From assembly GCA_041166025.1 (NCBI GenBank), contig JBEAMJ010000028.1, positions 186,001 to 250,000 on the forward strand: a stretch of 64,000 nt of DNA, written 5' to 3'. Of this stretch, positions 1 through 7,753 are shown piece by piece (the stretch's first letter is position 1; every line of letters starts with the position of its first letter). This stretch comes from UBA7672 sp041166025 (GTDB taxonomy: Bacteria; Pseudomonadota; Alphaproteobacteria; Caulobacterales; Hyphomonadaceae). Under the pieces are notes generated by a model. That model saw only the letters and a program-made list of their open reading frames with translations. It searched no databases and had not been told where the DNA came from. A program made the translations under genes and the position numbers.

Positions 1-1
1 C

Positions 2-442
2 AATCGCGAGGTGGTGGTCACCAACGACAAGGCTTGGGGCGACGTCATCATCAACTCATCGGCACGCAGCCTGCGTCGCCTCGATCTGTTGTTCTCGATT
101 GACTACAATGACGACATCGACAAGGCGCTCCGCCTCATCACCGGCATTCTCGCAAAGGATCCGCGCATCCGGAACGAGCCGCCGATCTGGGTCAACGTCA
201 CAGATCTTGCTGCATCTTCGGTCGACATACGCGCCCGGGCGTGGGTTGCGAATTCGGACTGGTGGGACGCCCGCTGCGACACCATCCGTGCCGTGAAGCT
301 GGCCTTCGACCAGAACAACATAACCATCCCCTATCCGCACCAGGTGCATGTCGAGAAGCCAGCAGTCGACCGGGCGCCGCCGCAACTGCAATTGCCCGAC
401 AACGAATACCGTGCACCCCGTGGACTTGAACCGACAGACTGA
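2..442 (+). CDS. Mechanosensitive ion channel (MscS family), C-terminal part
   Basis: This is the 3' end of a gene that starts before the window; the reading frame is open from base 2 (Asn-Arg-Glu, then VVVTND). About 146 residues are visible. They match the cytoplasmic part of small-conductance mechanosensitive channels: the beta domain (residues VVVTNDKAW...SSARSLRRLDLLFSI) followed by the alpha/beta domain ending in a short polar tail. MscS channels sit in the inner membrane and release solutes on hypo-osmotic shock. The pore helices lie outside the window, so the size class cannot be judged. The next gene starts 35 bases downstream. Confidence 0.85.
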   Translation, partial: NREVVVTNDKAWGDVIINSSARSLRRLDLLFSIDYNDDIDKALRLITGILAKDPRIRNEPPIWVNVTDLAASSVDIRARAWVANSDWWDARCDTIRAVKLAFDQNNITIPYPHQVHVEKPAVDRAPPQLQLPDNEYRAPRGLEPTD

Positions 443-477
443 TAGCGTCAGGCGGGTTACAGCGCAGAAGGGAAGCC

Positions 478-936
478 ATGGCCCAGTCCCGCCCGGACGA
501 TCGCCAGATTCCAGCGAAGGTCACGGATGTTGTTTTCGAGCCGGTGTCCGAACCCGATCCTTTCTGGGAATCCGGTGATCGGGATCGGCGCGCGCGTGGG
601 CCGGTCTCGTTCTCGGGGCGGATGTTCAATGTCGGCTGGAAGGGCTGGGCGCGTCTCGCTATCGTGTGCGTCATCGTCGGTGCTGTTTTCCAGGCTGGCG
701 GCTTCAATCCGTTCGCGCCCGGCTTCACGATCGGCGTCGGCGCGGGGCAAATTCTCGACGGCATTATCCGGATTGCGACCTGGTCGGCACAGCTTGCGGC
801 GCTGCCCCTGCTACTTGGCGCCGTCGCCGTGCTTCCCTTCTGGATCGGCTGGCGCGCACTGGTGACGCTGTTCAACCGCGACAAGCCGCCTGGACCGCAG
901 GACCGCATCCTCCCGCGCGAACGCAGGAAGCAGTGA
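478..936 (+). CDS. Small inner-membrane protein, possibly DUF6460-like
   Basis: A 152-residue protein with a polar N-terminus, two hydrophobic segments (about residues 58-80 and 100-125) and a basic C-terminus (PRERRKQ). It resembles small alphaproteobacterial two-helix membrane proteins of the DUF6460 type, but I recognise this only from general layout. The ATG follows AGAAGGGAAG, a good ribosome binding site. It lies 35 bases after the MscS gene on the same strand and may be co-transcribed. No enzymatic motif is visible. Confidence 0.6.
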   Translation: MAQSRPDDRQIPAKVTDVVFEPVSEPDPFWESGDRDRRARGPVSFSGRMFNVGWKGWARLAIVCVIVGAVFQAGGFNPFAPGFTIGVGAGQILDGIIRIATWSAQLAALPLLLGAVAVLPFWIGWRALVTLFNRDKPPGPQDRILPRERRKQ

Positions 937-1374
937 TCCTCGGTTTGGGTATCCTTACCCATACGAGCTGACAGGATAGACAGCATGCCGCAGTTGTCGC
1001 GTGGGGCAACGAGAGCAATGTAACGTCGCTTACGGCCCGTCCCCCAACCCAGGGCCGGAAGAGTAAGGGGCGCTGGGCAACCAGCGCCCCTGAGCTTTTG
1101 AGAGCCCCTCGTTTTGTCAGTCGCCAGAAGGCGCGCACGAGGAACCTCGCGCGGCCTTGGTGGTCGATTTGTCAGGCCTCACACCGCAACCCTTGCTCGC
1201 AGCAAGTGGACGCGGAGACGTCTGGAGAACGACCGCAGCCTTTCGCCAGCACTCAACGGGTCTGCTGATGGCGATGGTTCTGCGCCCGGCGCTGGCTCTG
1301 CACGCTGAAGGTCACCCCGACGCAGGACCGCACAAAGCCGGCGGGGCGCTTGCCTGCCACCTGTGGGTCTCGAC
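937..1374 (+). other. 438-base intergenic region
   Basis: There is no convincing coding sequence between the DUF6460-like gene and the converging DUF4105-like gene. It contains a small hairpin just after the stop codon (TGGGTA/TACCCA around 948-963) and the strong hairpin listed separately at 1067-1090. The rest (about 1100-1374) shows neither a reading frame with good start signals nor a repeat. I looked for tmRNA and RNase P signatures here and found none. Confidence 0.4.
1067..1090 (+). terminator. Strong hairpin, probable terminator
   Basis: A perfect 10-base-pair stem GGGGCGCTGG / CCAGCGCCCC with a GCAA tetraloop, followed by TGAGCTTTTG. The T tract is short, so termination is likely but not certain. 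It would end transcription from the MscS/DUF6460-like pair, or act on the opposite strand. Confidence 0.5.
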
Positions 1375-2223
1375 CTATGGCGCGTGTCTGCGTCGTAGTT
1401 CGGCGAGCAGGGCCGCGTCGAACTCGCGCGTTGGCAGGTCATTCCAACTGGCGATTTCCCGCTTGAGAAGCGCATTCTTTCTGGCGACCTCGAACGTGTC
1501 GCCCGGGATCAGCTTCAGCGCAAACAACTGCTGGGGCGAATAGCCGGTCAGGACCCAGGAGTAATGCCAGCCGAGGCCGGCAACCTTGGCCAGCTCGTTC
1601 GTGCAGTTGGACGTGATCGTGTTGTAGAAACGCGGATGCGTTGCGACATCGATCGTGCCTTCGAGCAGGGCGCGCAGGAAACGCTGCTTCTGGCCTTCAT
1701 CGAGGGCCAGCGGATAGACGTAGACATCCTTATCGAGAAAGGTCACGCGCCGGGTGAGAAGTTCGCGCGCCGTCGCCCAGATGTAGGATAGCTCAAACCG
1801 GTTGAAGACGCCTGCGACGGCGTCATAGGTCTCACCCTGCTCAAGCCTCGCTTCCACAGTGAGACCGACGATGCGATCCCCACCGAACTCAAACAGGATC
1901 AGCGTATGCGCGGCATATTCGCCGCCAGGCTGCGGCTCGACCACAAACCAGACATTGCGCAGATCGTCGAACGTGTTGGCGAAGGTGATCGCCTCCTGCG
2001 TGGCGGGGCCTTCGGGCGTGTAGGACCAGTCCGCAACATGATCGAGCGCAAACGATCCGGCCGATAGCTTCACGTTCGGCATGTGGGCGAGATTGTCGAC
2101 CCATTTGCGGTCAAGCCGCGCTTCTGCGAGCAGCACGGGCATCAGGACTGCGACCAGCAGGGCGAGCAGCGCAAGACCCGCGCTGCGCCATGGCCGCTTC
2201 CTCATCCAGCTCCAGACGCCCAT
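1375..2223 (-). CDS. DUF4105 (Lnb N-terminal periplasmic domain) protein
   Basis: A 282-residue protein with an N-terminal membrane anchor (about residues 14-33) and a periplasmic domain. The motif FYNTITSNCTNELAK (about residue 200) and the surrounding WFVVEPQ and Y-W-A-T-A-R-E stretches are typical of the DUF4105/Lnb N-terminal family, a cysteine-peptidase-like fold; the Cys in SNCT is the probable nucleophile. The cellular role is unknown. The gene is transcribed toward the 438-base gap and is divergent from the SIMPL-domain gene, with about 150 bases between them. The start at 2223 is provisional; an ATG at 2205 is an alternative. Confidence 0.8.
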   Translation of the reverse strand: MGVWSWMRKRPWRSAGLALLALLVAVLMPVLLAEARLDRKWVDNLAHMPNVKLSAGSFALDHVADWSYTPEGPATQEAITFANTFDDLRNVWFVVEPQPGGEYAAHTLILFEFGGDRIVGLTVEARLEQGETYDAVAGVFNRFELSYIWATARELLTRRVTFLDKDVYVYPLALDEGQKQRFLRALLEGTIDVATHPRFYNTITSNCTNELAKVAGLGWHYSWVLTGYSPQQLFALKLIPGDTFEVARKNALLKREIASWNDLPTREFDAALLAELRRRHAP

Positions 2224-2374
2224 GTATCCCGTTCACTCGACCCGCTCGAAATCATGAAGGCCGCCGCGTCGGCAAACAAGTGATTCCTGTTGCTGTATGC
2301 TTCTGGCTCGCCCATCAGATGGCCAGGGTCCACGCGGGGTGTTGTGACCCGCAATTCCGATCCGGGAGCTTGAG

Positions 2375-3259
2375 ATGAAGAAAACGACGATGCTGGCGGC
2401 CGCAGGCGCCGCGATGATTCTTTCGCAGGCAGCAGACGCTCAGGAGGCCGGTCAATATGTGCGGCCCTACTGGTGGGACAAGCCGGTGGTGGAAGGCATG
2501 GGCCGCGCCATTGTCGAGGTGGCCCCGAACAGGGCGCGTTTCGACCTCGCCTTTGTCGAGACGGATGGAAAGTCCGACGAGGCGATGAAAAAGGCCGTAC
2601 AGCGGTCCAAGATCGCCTATGACGCCATCAAGAAGGTGGCCGGCGACAAGGCGCGCGTGACGACCAGCGTCAACGTCGAAGCCTACTACAAGCAGTACCG
2701 CGACAAGGATGGCAACCTGCAGACCAATTACCGCGCCGACCAGGTCGATGGCTACCAGGCGCGGGTCAGTATGAGCGTGCTGCTGACGGATCCGTCTCTG
2801 GCGGGGCGTGCGCGTGCGGCGGCGCTGGCGCTCGGGCCGCAGGACATGAACCCGATCTACATCTTCCTCGAACAGACGACCGACATGCAGCGCCGTGCGC
2901 TCGAGGAAGCCGCCAAGGACGCGCGCGCTCGCGCGCAGCTGGCGGCGACGGCGGCTGGAGCTCGGCTCGGCGACCTGCTCGTCGTGCAGGAAGGCAGCGA
3001 CAGCTGCATGGGCGGATGGTCGAGCGGACAGGTGGCGCGCGTGCTGGGCGTTGATGGCGGCTATTCGCCGGCCTATGCGACAGCGCCTCCTCCGCCGCCG
3101 CCGCCTCCGCCGCCTGCCCCGCCCATTGCGCAAGGCGAGGTTGGGCGCCAGCAGATCACCATTTCGGAACGCGATCTGGCGGCGCTCGACCTCCCGAGCG
3201 ACCCCAATCCGCAGACGATGCAGGCGAGCGTCTGCATGATCTGGACACTGGTGAAGTAG
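2375..3259 (+). CDS. SIMPL (DUF541) domain periplasmic protein
   Basis: A 294-residue exported protein. A cleavable signal peptide occupies residues 1-22 (hydrophobic stretch, then SQAADAQ). The segment VEGMGRAIVEVAPNRARFDLAFVE is the classic beginning of the SIMPL/DUF541 fold, followed by a long helix with KKAVQRS. A run of about ten prolines (residues 229-240) separates the SIMPL core from a short C-terminal strand pair. Family members are periplasmic or outer-membrane associated, and some respond to oxidative or envelope stress; no catalytic function is established. A good hairpin follows the stop codon, so it is probably a single-gene transcript. Confidence 0.85.
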   Translation: MKKTTMLAAAGAAMILSQAADAQEAGQYVRPYWWDKPVVEGMGRAIVEVAPNRARFDLAFVETDGKSDEAMKKAVQRSKIAYDAIKKVAGDKARVTTSVNVEAYYKQYRDKDGNLQTNYRADQVDGYQARVSMSVLLTDPSLAGRARAAALALGPQDMNPIYIFLEQTTDMQRRALEEAAKDARARAQLAATAAGARLGDLLVVQEGSDSCMGGWSSGQVARVLGVDGGYSPAYATAPPPPPPPPPPAPPIAQGEVGRQQITISERDLAALDLPSDPNPQTMQASVCMIWTLVK

Positions 3260-3267
3260 CGCGATGG

Positions 3268-3297
3268 ATGCGGCGAGGCGCCTTGACCTCGCCGCAT
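3268..3297 (+). terminator. Hairpin terminator after the SIMPL-domain gene
   Basis: A perfect 11-base-pair stem ATGCGGCGAGG / CCTCGCCGCAT with an eight-base loop, starting 8 bases after the stop codon and followed by TCTTCG. The T tract is weak, but the position and stem strength support a terminator. Confidence 0.6.
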
Positions 3298-3347
3298 TCT
3301 TCGATCAAACACCGCGGCTTGGATCAACCTCCTTTCGGAGACGCTCG

Positions 3348-3425
3348 ATGAAACGGCGTTACGAAAATCAGGTCGCGCGTATCGCCCAGCCAATGCTGGA
3401 CGGTTGCGACCGCATGGAGGGATAG
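3348..3425 (+). CDS. Possible 25-residue small ORF upstream of rtcB
   Basis: ATG at 3348 with a GGAG motif eight bases upstream opens a 25-codon frame (MKRRYENQVARIAQPMLDG...) ending at TAG 3423-3425. It lies between the SIMPL terminator and a strong terminator at 3461-3490, so it would be its own short transcript. The peptide is amphipathic and basic and matches nothing I recognise. A structured small RNA without translation is an equally good reading. Confidence 0.25.
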   Translation: MKRRYENQVARIAQPMLDGCDRMEG

Positions 3426-3460
3426 GTCCAGAACATCGGCCAAGGCTGATGGTAACCGAA

Positions 3461-3490
3461 CCCTCCGCGCTTCTCGCCGGAGGGTTTTTT
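3461..3490 (+). terminator. Rho-independent terminator before rtcB
   Basis: Stem CCCTCCG / CGGAGGG with a ten-base loop, followed immediately by six T. It isolates the rtcB gene, which starts about 70 bases later, from upstream transcription. A very similar terminator stands at 47469-47502. Confidence 0.85.
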
Positions 3491-3558
3491 GTTGTCCGCG
3501 CTGGACAATGATAGCCTCCGGAAAGCGCGGAGGGTCTGCGAAACAAGGAAACGCAGAC

Positions 3559-4770
3559 ATGAGCACGTTCGAAGTGTTCGAAACGGCGGCGGGGGGCCGC
3601 ATCAAGGCCTGGGTGAAGGGCGTTCCCGTCGAGAACGCGGCTCGGGAGCAGCTGGAAAACGTTGCGGGGCTGCCGTTCGTGCATTCCCACCTCGCCGTCA
3701 TGCCTGACGTCCACTTCGGGCGCGGCGCCACCGTTGGTTCGGTAATCCCGACCAAGGGCGCGATCATCCCCGCCGCGGTCGGCGTCGACATCGGCTGCGG
3801 CATGATGGCGGTGGAAACCACACTACGGGCGGAACACTTGCCGGACTCGCTGGCGAAGCTGCGCTCGGAGATCGAGCGCAAGGCGCCGGCGGGCGTGGGG
3901 CGCGGCGGAGAATGGGGAACCATCCCGGACTCCGTGGTCTCGCGCTGGCGTAATTCGGATCTTGAGGAGCGCCTGGATCGCATCCGCGACAAGCACCGCA
4001 AGATTCCGAACCACAAGACCGGCAGCCAGCTCGGCACGCTTGGCTCAGGCAACCACTTCATCGAGGTCTGTCTCGACGAGCGTGGTTTTGTCTGGGTGAT
4101 GCTGCACTCGGGCTCGCGCGGCACGGGCAACCAGATCGGGCAATACTTCATCGAGACAGCCCGCAAGGCTCTAAAGGAACGTGTGCTCGGCTATCACGTG
4201 CCGGATCAGGATCTCGCCTTCTTCGTGGAGGGCGAACCGATCTTTGACGACTACATCGAAGCGGCAGGCTGGGCGCAGGACTACGCGCGCGCAAACCGCG
4301 AAGCGATGATGGAGCGGACGCTGCAGGCAATGCGCGAGCATCTGCCCAAGTTCAAGCTCGGCAAGCACGCGGTGAACTGCCACCACAACTATGTGGAGCA
4401 GGAACGTCACTTCGGCGCCGACGTGTGGGTGACCCGCAAGGGCGCCGTGCGCGCGGGCGAGGGCGAGCTTGGCATCATCCCGGGCTCGATGGGCGCAAAA
4501 TCGTTCATCGTGCGCGGCAAGGGAAACACGGACTCGTTCTGCTCGTGCTCGCACGGAGCCGGACGCGCGATGTCGCGCACCCAGGCGAAGGCGACGTTCA
4601 CGCTGAAGGATCACCGCGAGGCGACCCAAGGCGTTGAATGCCGCAAGGACCAGGGCGTGATCGACGAAACGCCGATGGCCTACAAGGACATCGACGCCGT
4701 CATCGCGGCGCAGAGCGACCTGATCGACGTGGTGCACACGCTGAAGCAGGTGGTATGCGTGAAGGGCTAA
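3559..4770 (+). CDS. rtcB: RNA-splicing ligase RtcB
   Basis: A 403-residue RtcB-family ligase, which joins RNA 2',3'-cyclic phosphate or 3'-phosphate ends to 5'-OH ends using GTP and Mn2+. The signature elements appear in order: VMPDVHFGRGA, VDIGCGMMAVET (metal-binding Cys), GSGNHFIEV, LHSGSRGTGN, VNCHHNYVE, LGIIPGSMGAKSFIV and CSHGAGRAMSR; the His in the last motif is the guanylylated residue in characterised homologues. The start at 3559 is chosen because AAGGAA lies nine bases upstream; an in-frame ATG at 3508 has no such site. No rtcA, archease or RtcR-like regulator is adjacent. Hairpin terminators flank the gene, so it is a single-gene unit. The TROVE gene 44 kb away is a plausible functional partner. 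Confidence 0.95.
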   Translation: MSTFEVFETAAGGRIKAWVKGVPVENAAREQLENVAGLPFVHSHLAVMPDVHFGRGATVGSVIPTKGAIIPAAVGVDIGCGMMAVETTLRAEHLPDSLAKLRSEIERKAPAGVGRGGEWGTIPDSVVSRWRNSDLEERLDRIRDKHRKIPNHKTGSQLGTLGSGNHFIEVCLDERGFVWVMLHSGSRGTGNQIGQYFIETARKALKERVLGYHVPDQDLAFFVEGEPIFDDYIEAAGWAQDYARANREAMMERTLQAMREHLPKFKLGKHAVNCHHNYVEQERHFGADVWVTRKGAVRAGEGELGIIPGSMGAKSFIVRGKGNTDSFCSCSHGAGRAMSRTQAKATFTLKDHREATQGVECRKDQGVIDETPMAYKDIDAVIAAQSDLIDVVHTLKQVVCVKG

Positions 4771-4773
4771 AGG

Positions 4774-4806
4774 AGCGGGCGGCTCGGAGACGGGACGCCC
4801 GCTTTT
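4774..4806 (+). terminator. Rho-independent terminator of rtcB
   Basis: Stem AGCGGGCG / CGCCCGCT with a 14-base loop begins three bases after the rtcB stop and ends in TTTT. Confidence 0.8.
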
Positions 4807-4881
4807 GCCTGGCGCCGCGGAAGGCCCTTGGCAATGCCAGGAATTTTGCGGCAGAGCTATCGTGGCAAGATCGAGAGTCAG

Positions 4882-5370
4882 ATGCGCCAACTGATCCTTC
4901 TGCGTCACGCCAAGGCCGCACCCGGTTCGGACACGGGTGATGACTTCGACCGCGCGCTGGCGCAGCGCGGCCGGGATGATGCACCCGTGGTTGCGCGAGC
5001 GCTGGCGGAGGCGGGGGCGGAGCCGCAGATCGTGCTCGTCTCAGCTGCGCGACGCACGCGCGAGACATGGGCCCTGGTCGCACCGTCATTCCCATCAGCA
5101 ACAGCGAGATTCGTCGAGCACCTCTACAATGCGCCGGCGGACCTCATCCTGCGCGAGGCGGAGGCCGCCGGAGCGGCCAATGTGATGGTGATCGCGCACA
5201 ATCCGGGACTGCACGAACTGGCGAGCCGGCTGGCTCACCGGGTGAATGCCATGGAGTCGCGCGTGCGGGCGAAGTTTCCAACGTCCGCTGTGGCGTTCTT
5301 CACGCGCAAGGACGACGATGCGTCCTGGAAGCTGCGTGACTACATCACGCCGAAGGATGCCACGGACTGA
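4882..5370 (+). CDS. SixA-type histidine phosphatase
   Basis: A 162-residue member of the histidine phosphatase superfamily. The RHG signature is LILLRHAKA at residues 4-12, with the phosphohistidine His in it; the second catalytic His is in VIAHNPGLHEL (about residue 110). Length and motifs fit the SixA group, which in Escherichia coli acts on phosphorylated histidine in signalling or PTS proteins. The substrate here is unknown. The start at 4882 puts the RHA motif at the family's usual distance; the longer frame to 4828 has no support. It converges with the antiporter gene with no gap. Confidence 0.8.
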   Translation: MRQLILLRHAKAAPGSDTGDDFDRALAQRGRDDAPVVARALAEAGAEPQIVLVSAARRTRETWALVAPSFPSATARFVEHLYNAPADLILREAEAAGAANVMVIAHNPGLHELASRLAHRVNAMESRVRAKFPTSAVAFFTRKDDDASWKLRDYITPKDATD

Positions 5371-6372
5371 TCAGTCGGCCGTCTGCGCGGCGGGCTGGAT
5401 GATCAGGTCACTCAATCCCTCAAGCGACCAGTTCGCCCAGAGGCCGTAGAGATAGACCGCATAGCCCGCCAGCAGAATCACGCCGGTTAGCACGCCAACG
5501 CGGCGGTGCAGGAAGATGACGATGGTGATCGCCGCGGCGGCGGCCAGCATCGCCCAATGGCTGAAGGCCGTGAATTCGGGGCTCAGCTGACTGCGCGGTC
5601 CAAGAATGGCGACCACGCCGCCCGCGCCGAGGATGTTGAAGATGTTGGAGCCGAGGATGTTGCCCATCGCAACGTCCGACTGCTTGCGGACGGCTGCGGC
5701 GATGCTGGCGCCGAGTTCCGGGAGAGACGATCCGACGGCCAGCAGCGTAAGGCCGACAATCGTCGGGCTGGCGCCGAGCTCATCGCCGAGGGAGATACCG
5801 CCGTCGACCAACATCTGCGAGCCGAGCGGCAGGCCGACCAGGCCGATGAGGATCAGCATCACCATGCGCCAGGCTGGCGTCGCCATGATGACGAGTTCTT
5901 CCTTGGTGTCCTCCGTCGTGTCCCGTCGGGCGATCGACCAGGCGATGATCGCATAGGCCACGAGGATCGCGATGAAGATCATGCCGACGATCTGGGTGAG
6001 GCCGAAATACATCGTCACGCCGATCCAGCCCACGGTGCAGACCAGCATCACGATGGCCGTGGCGCGCATGCGCGGGGCATCGGTGGCGATCGGGAAGATC
6101 AGCGCAGGCAGCGCAAGCACCAGAAGGATGTTCGCGATGTTCGAGCCGATGATGTTGCCGTGCGCAAGGCCGGAGCTGTCGTTGAGGGCGGCCTGCGCCG
6201 AGATGAGGAACTCTGGCAACGAGGTGCCGAATCCGACGATCACGATGCCGACCAAGAGCGGCGAGACGTTCGACTTGTAGGCGGCGGCCAGCGCGCCGCG
6301 GACCAGACAGTCGGCGGAATAGATCAGGACCGCGAAGCCCATGACCAAAAAGACGATGGCGCCCGTCAGCAT
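5371..6372 (-). CDS. Calcium/sodium antiporter, CaCA family (YrbG-like)
   Basis: A 333-residue, about ten-helix membrane protein with the two homologous alpha-repeats of the Ca2+/cation antiporter superfamily. The first has GTSLPEFLISA and GNIIGSNIANILLVLAL; the second has VGSSLPELGASI and GNILGSNIFNILGAGG. The acidic residues in the two G-x-S-x-P-E motifs coordinate the cation. It is expected to exchange Ca2+ for Na+ or H+ across the inner membrane. The start at 6372 follows a GGGGAG site; the longer open frame upstream is non-coding. A small membrane-peptide frame lies 35 bases upstream on the same strand. Confidence 0.92.
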   Translation of the reverse strand: MLTGAIVFLVMGFAVLIYSADCLVRGALAAAYKSNVSPLLVGIVIVGFGTSLPEFLISAQAALNDSSGLAHGNIIGSNIANILLVLALPALIFPIATDAPRMRATAIVMLVCTVGWIGVTMYFGLTQIVGMIFIAILVAYAIIAWSIARRDTTEDTKEELVIMATPAWRMVMLILIGLVGLPLGSQMLVDGGISLGDELGASPTIVGLTLLAVGSSLPELGASIAAAVRKQSDVAMGNILGSNIFNILGAGGVVAILGPRSQLSPEFTAFSHWAMLAAAAAITIVIFLHRRVGVLTGVILLAGYAVYLYGLWANWSLEGLSDLIIQPAAQTAD

Positions 6373-6407
6373 CACAACTCCCCGCTGAAGGTTTAGCCGC
6401 CCCGGCC

Positions 6408-6488
6408 CTAGTCGATGCGGCGGTATTCGATGAGATTGAGCAACGAAAAAGCTCCAACCACCGCGAGAATCGCCCACACAGCCGCCAC
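6408..6488 (-). CDS. Small 26-residue single-helix membrane peptide
   Basis: On the minus strand a GTG at 6488, preceded by AGGGAG at six-base spacing, opens a 26-codon frame (start MAAVWAILAVVGAFSLLN, end EYRRID) that stops at TAG 6410-6408. The first 20 residues form one transmembrane helix followed by a charged tail, a common form for small regulatory subunits of membrane proteins. It sits 35 bases upstream of the antiporter start and is probably co-transcribed with it. I do not recognise the family. The good start signal and clean helix suggest it is real. Confidence 0.5.
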   Translation of the reverse strand: MAAVWAILAVVGAFSLLNLIEYRRID

Positions 6489-6570
6489 GCAATACTCCCT
6501 CAAATCTGTTGAAGCAGGATCAGACCTGCCGTCTGCTTCCGATACACCTTCCTTACAGGGCTTGGTCCAC

Positions 6571-7032
6571 GTGAGAAAGCCTCGGCTTCGCGATCGCGTC
6601 TTTCAGTCCTGGTGGCGGCTCAGCCGGCCCATGACCCTGGGCGTGAGGGGCATCGTGGTCGATCCCGAGGGGCGGGTCCTGCTCGTTCGCCACACCTATA
6701 CGCCCGGCTGGCACCTGCCGGGCGGAGGTGTCGAAAAGGGCGAAACCGCCCTGCTTTCAATGCAAAGGGAGCTGCTCGAGGAGGCTGGGATTGTCGCGGA
6801 ACCGGGCGCTGTGCGACTGGTTTCCGTGCATGCAAATCACAGCTTCTTTCCCAACGATCATGTGCTGGTGTACCGGATCGACGACTGGACCCAGAGGCAG
6901 CCGACCAGCCAGGGCGAGATCGCGGAAATCCGCTTTGTCGATCCGCTGGGGCCCCCGGAGGGGACCAGCCCGGCCACGCGGCGGCGCCTGGACGAGATGT
7001 TCGCGGGCGCAGACACGAGCGAGTTCTGGTGA
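6571..7032 (+). CDS. NUDIX hydrolase
   Basis: A protein of about 153 residues with a complete Nudix box (G-x5-E-x7-REUXEEXGU) read as GGGVEKGETALLSMQRELLEEAGI-type spacing at about residues 52-75. The enzyme hydrolyses a nucleoside diphosphate linked to another group; the substrate cannot be read from sequence. The segment MTLGVRGIVVDPEGRVLLVRHTY is the first beta strands of the fold. I chose the GTG at 6571; the open frame extends upstream to 6415, but there it overlaps the small peptide gene and the antiporter leader on the other strand. Confidence 0.85.
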   Translation: MRKPRLRDRVFQSWWRLSRPMTLGVRGIVVDPEGRVLLVRHTYTPGWHLPGGGVEKGETALLSMQRELLEEAGIVAEPGAVRLVSVHANHSFFPNDHVLVYRIDDWTQRQPTSQGEIAEIRFVDPLGPPEGTSPATRRRLDEMFAGADTSEFW

Positions 7033-7135
7033 ATAATGGCCGCAAGCGCGGCGGCGATCCCCGTTTGATCGCGCCTTAGCCATTGATTTGCAGTAATGTT
7101 TGGTCATGACTGCCGCCGACACTGCGGAGGACAGA

Positions 7136-7714
7136 ATGCGGTCGGCTTTCATCATCGCAGGCGCGGCGGTCCTGATGACCGGCTGCGGCCCGGACGCTGC
7201 GACAGCACCGAATGCGCTCGCGGCGGCGGCGCTGGAGGGCGACACAGCGCTGATCGCGGCGGCGCAGAAGATCAGCGACACGATCGGCGGCTGCGCCAGG
7301 CCCGCGGCAGGCGAAATCGAGTCGAAGGTGGTGGGGCTGGAGCGCGGGTCAATCGTCATGATCGGTTGCAGCCAGGACGCCCTTGCAGCGACGCACCGAC
7401 TGTTCGCGGTGACCGGCGAGGTGACGCAACTGGTCACCCTGCCCGACTATGGCGCAAGCGGATGGTTCGCGAGCGACCGGGCAAGCACGGCGGAACTCGA
7501 TGCGGGCACCGGCATGCTGACCACGATGCGCAAGGACGATGCGCATGGCGGATGCGGATCGGAAGGCAGCTATCTTTGGGACGGCGTGAAATTCGTGCTT
7601 CAGGAACTGCGCTGGCAGGAATGCGGCTCGACCGCATCGCCGCCCTTCCCCATCGTCTGGCCGCTTCAGCAGAATACGGTGGCCGATCCGAATGGCGCGA
7701 CGCCCGCGCCGTAG
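7136..7714 (+). CDS. Lipoprotein with DUF1176-like C-terminus
   Basis: A 192-residue secreted lipoprotein. The signal MRSAFIIAGAAVLMTGCG ends in a lipobox with the acylated Cys at residue 17. The C-terminal segment with GGCGSEGSYLWDG and LRWQECG resembles the DUF1176 family, where a W-D-G strand and paired cysteines recur. The ATG at 7136 has GCGGAGG five bases upstream. The function is unknown. It converges with clpA, with 39 bases between the two stop codons. Confidence 0.65.
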   Translation: MRSAFIIAGAAVLMTGCGPDAATAPNALAAAALEGDTALIAAAQKISDTIGGCARPAAGEIESKVVGLERGSIVMIGCSQDALAATHRLFAVTGEVTQLVTLPDYGASGWFASDRASTAELDAGTGMLTTMRKDDAHGGCGSEGSYLWDGVKFVLQELRWQECGSTASPPFPIVWPLQQNTVADPNGATPAP

Positions 7715-7753
7715 CGACGCGAGTGTGTCGCGCGGACACGGGACTAGCGCCGG

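Noticed and set aside
937..1374. tmRNA, RNase P RNA or SRP RNA in the first long gap
   Set aside because: No T-loop, tag reading frame or conserved cores of these RNAs could be found on either strand.
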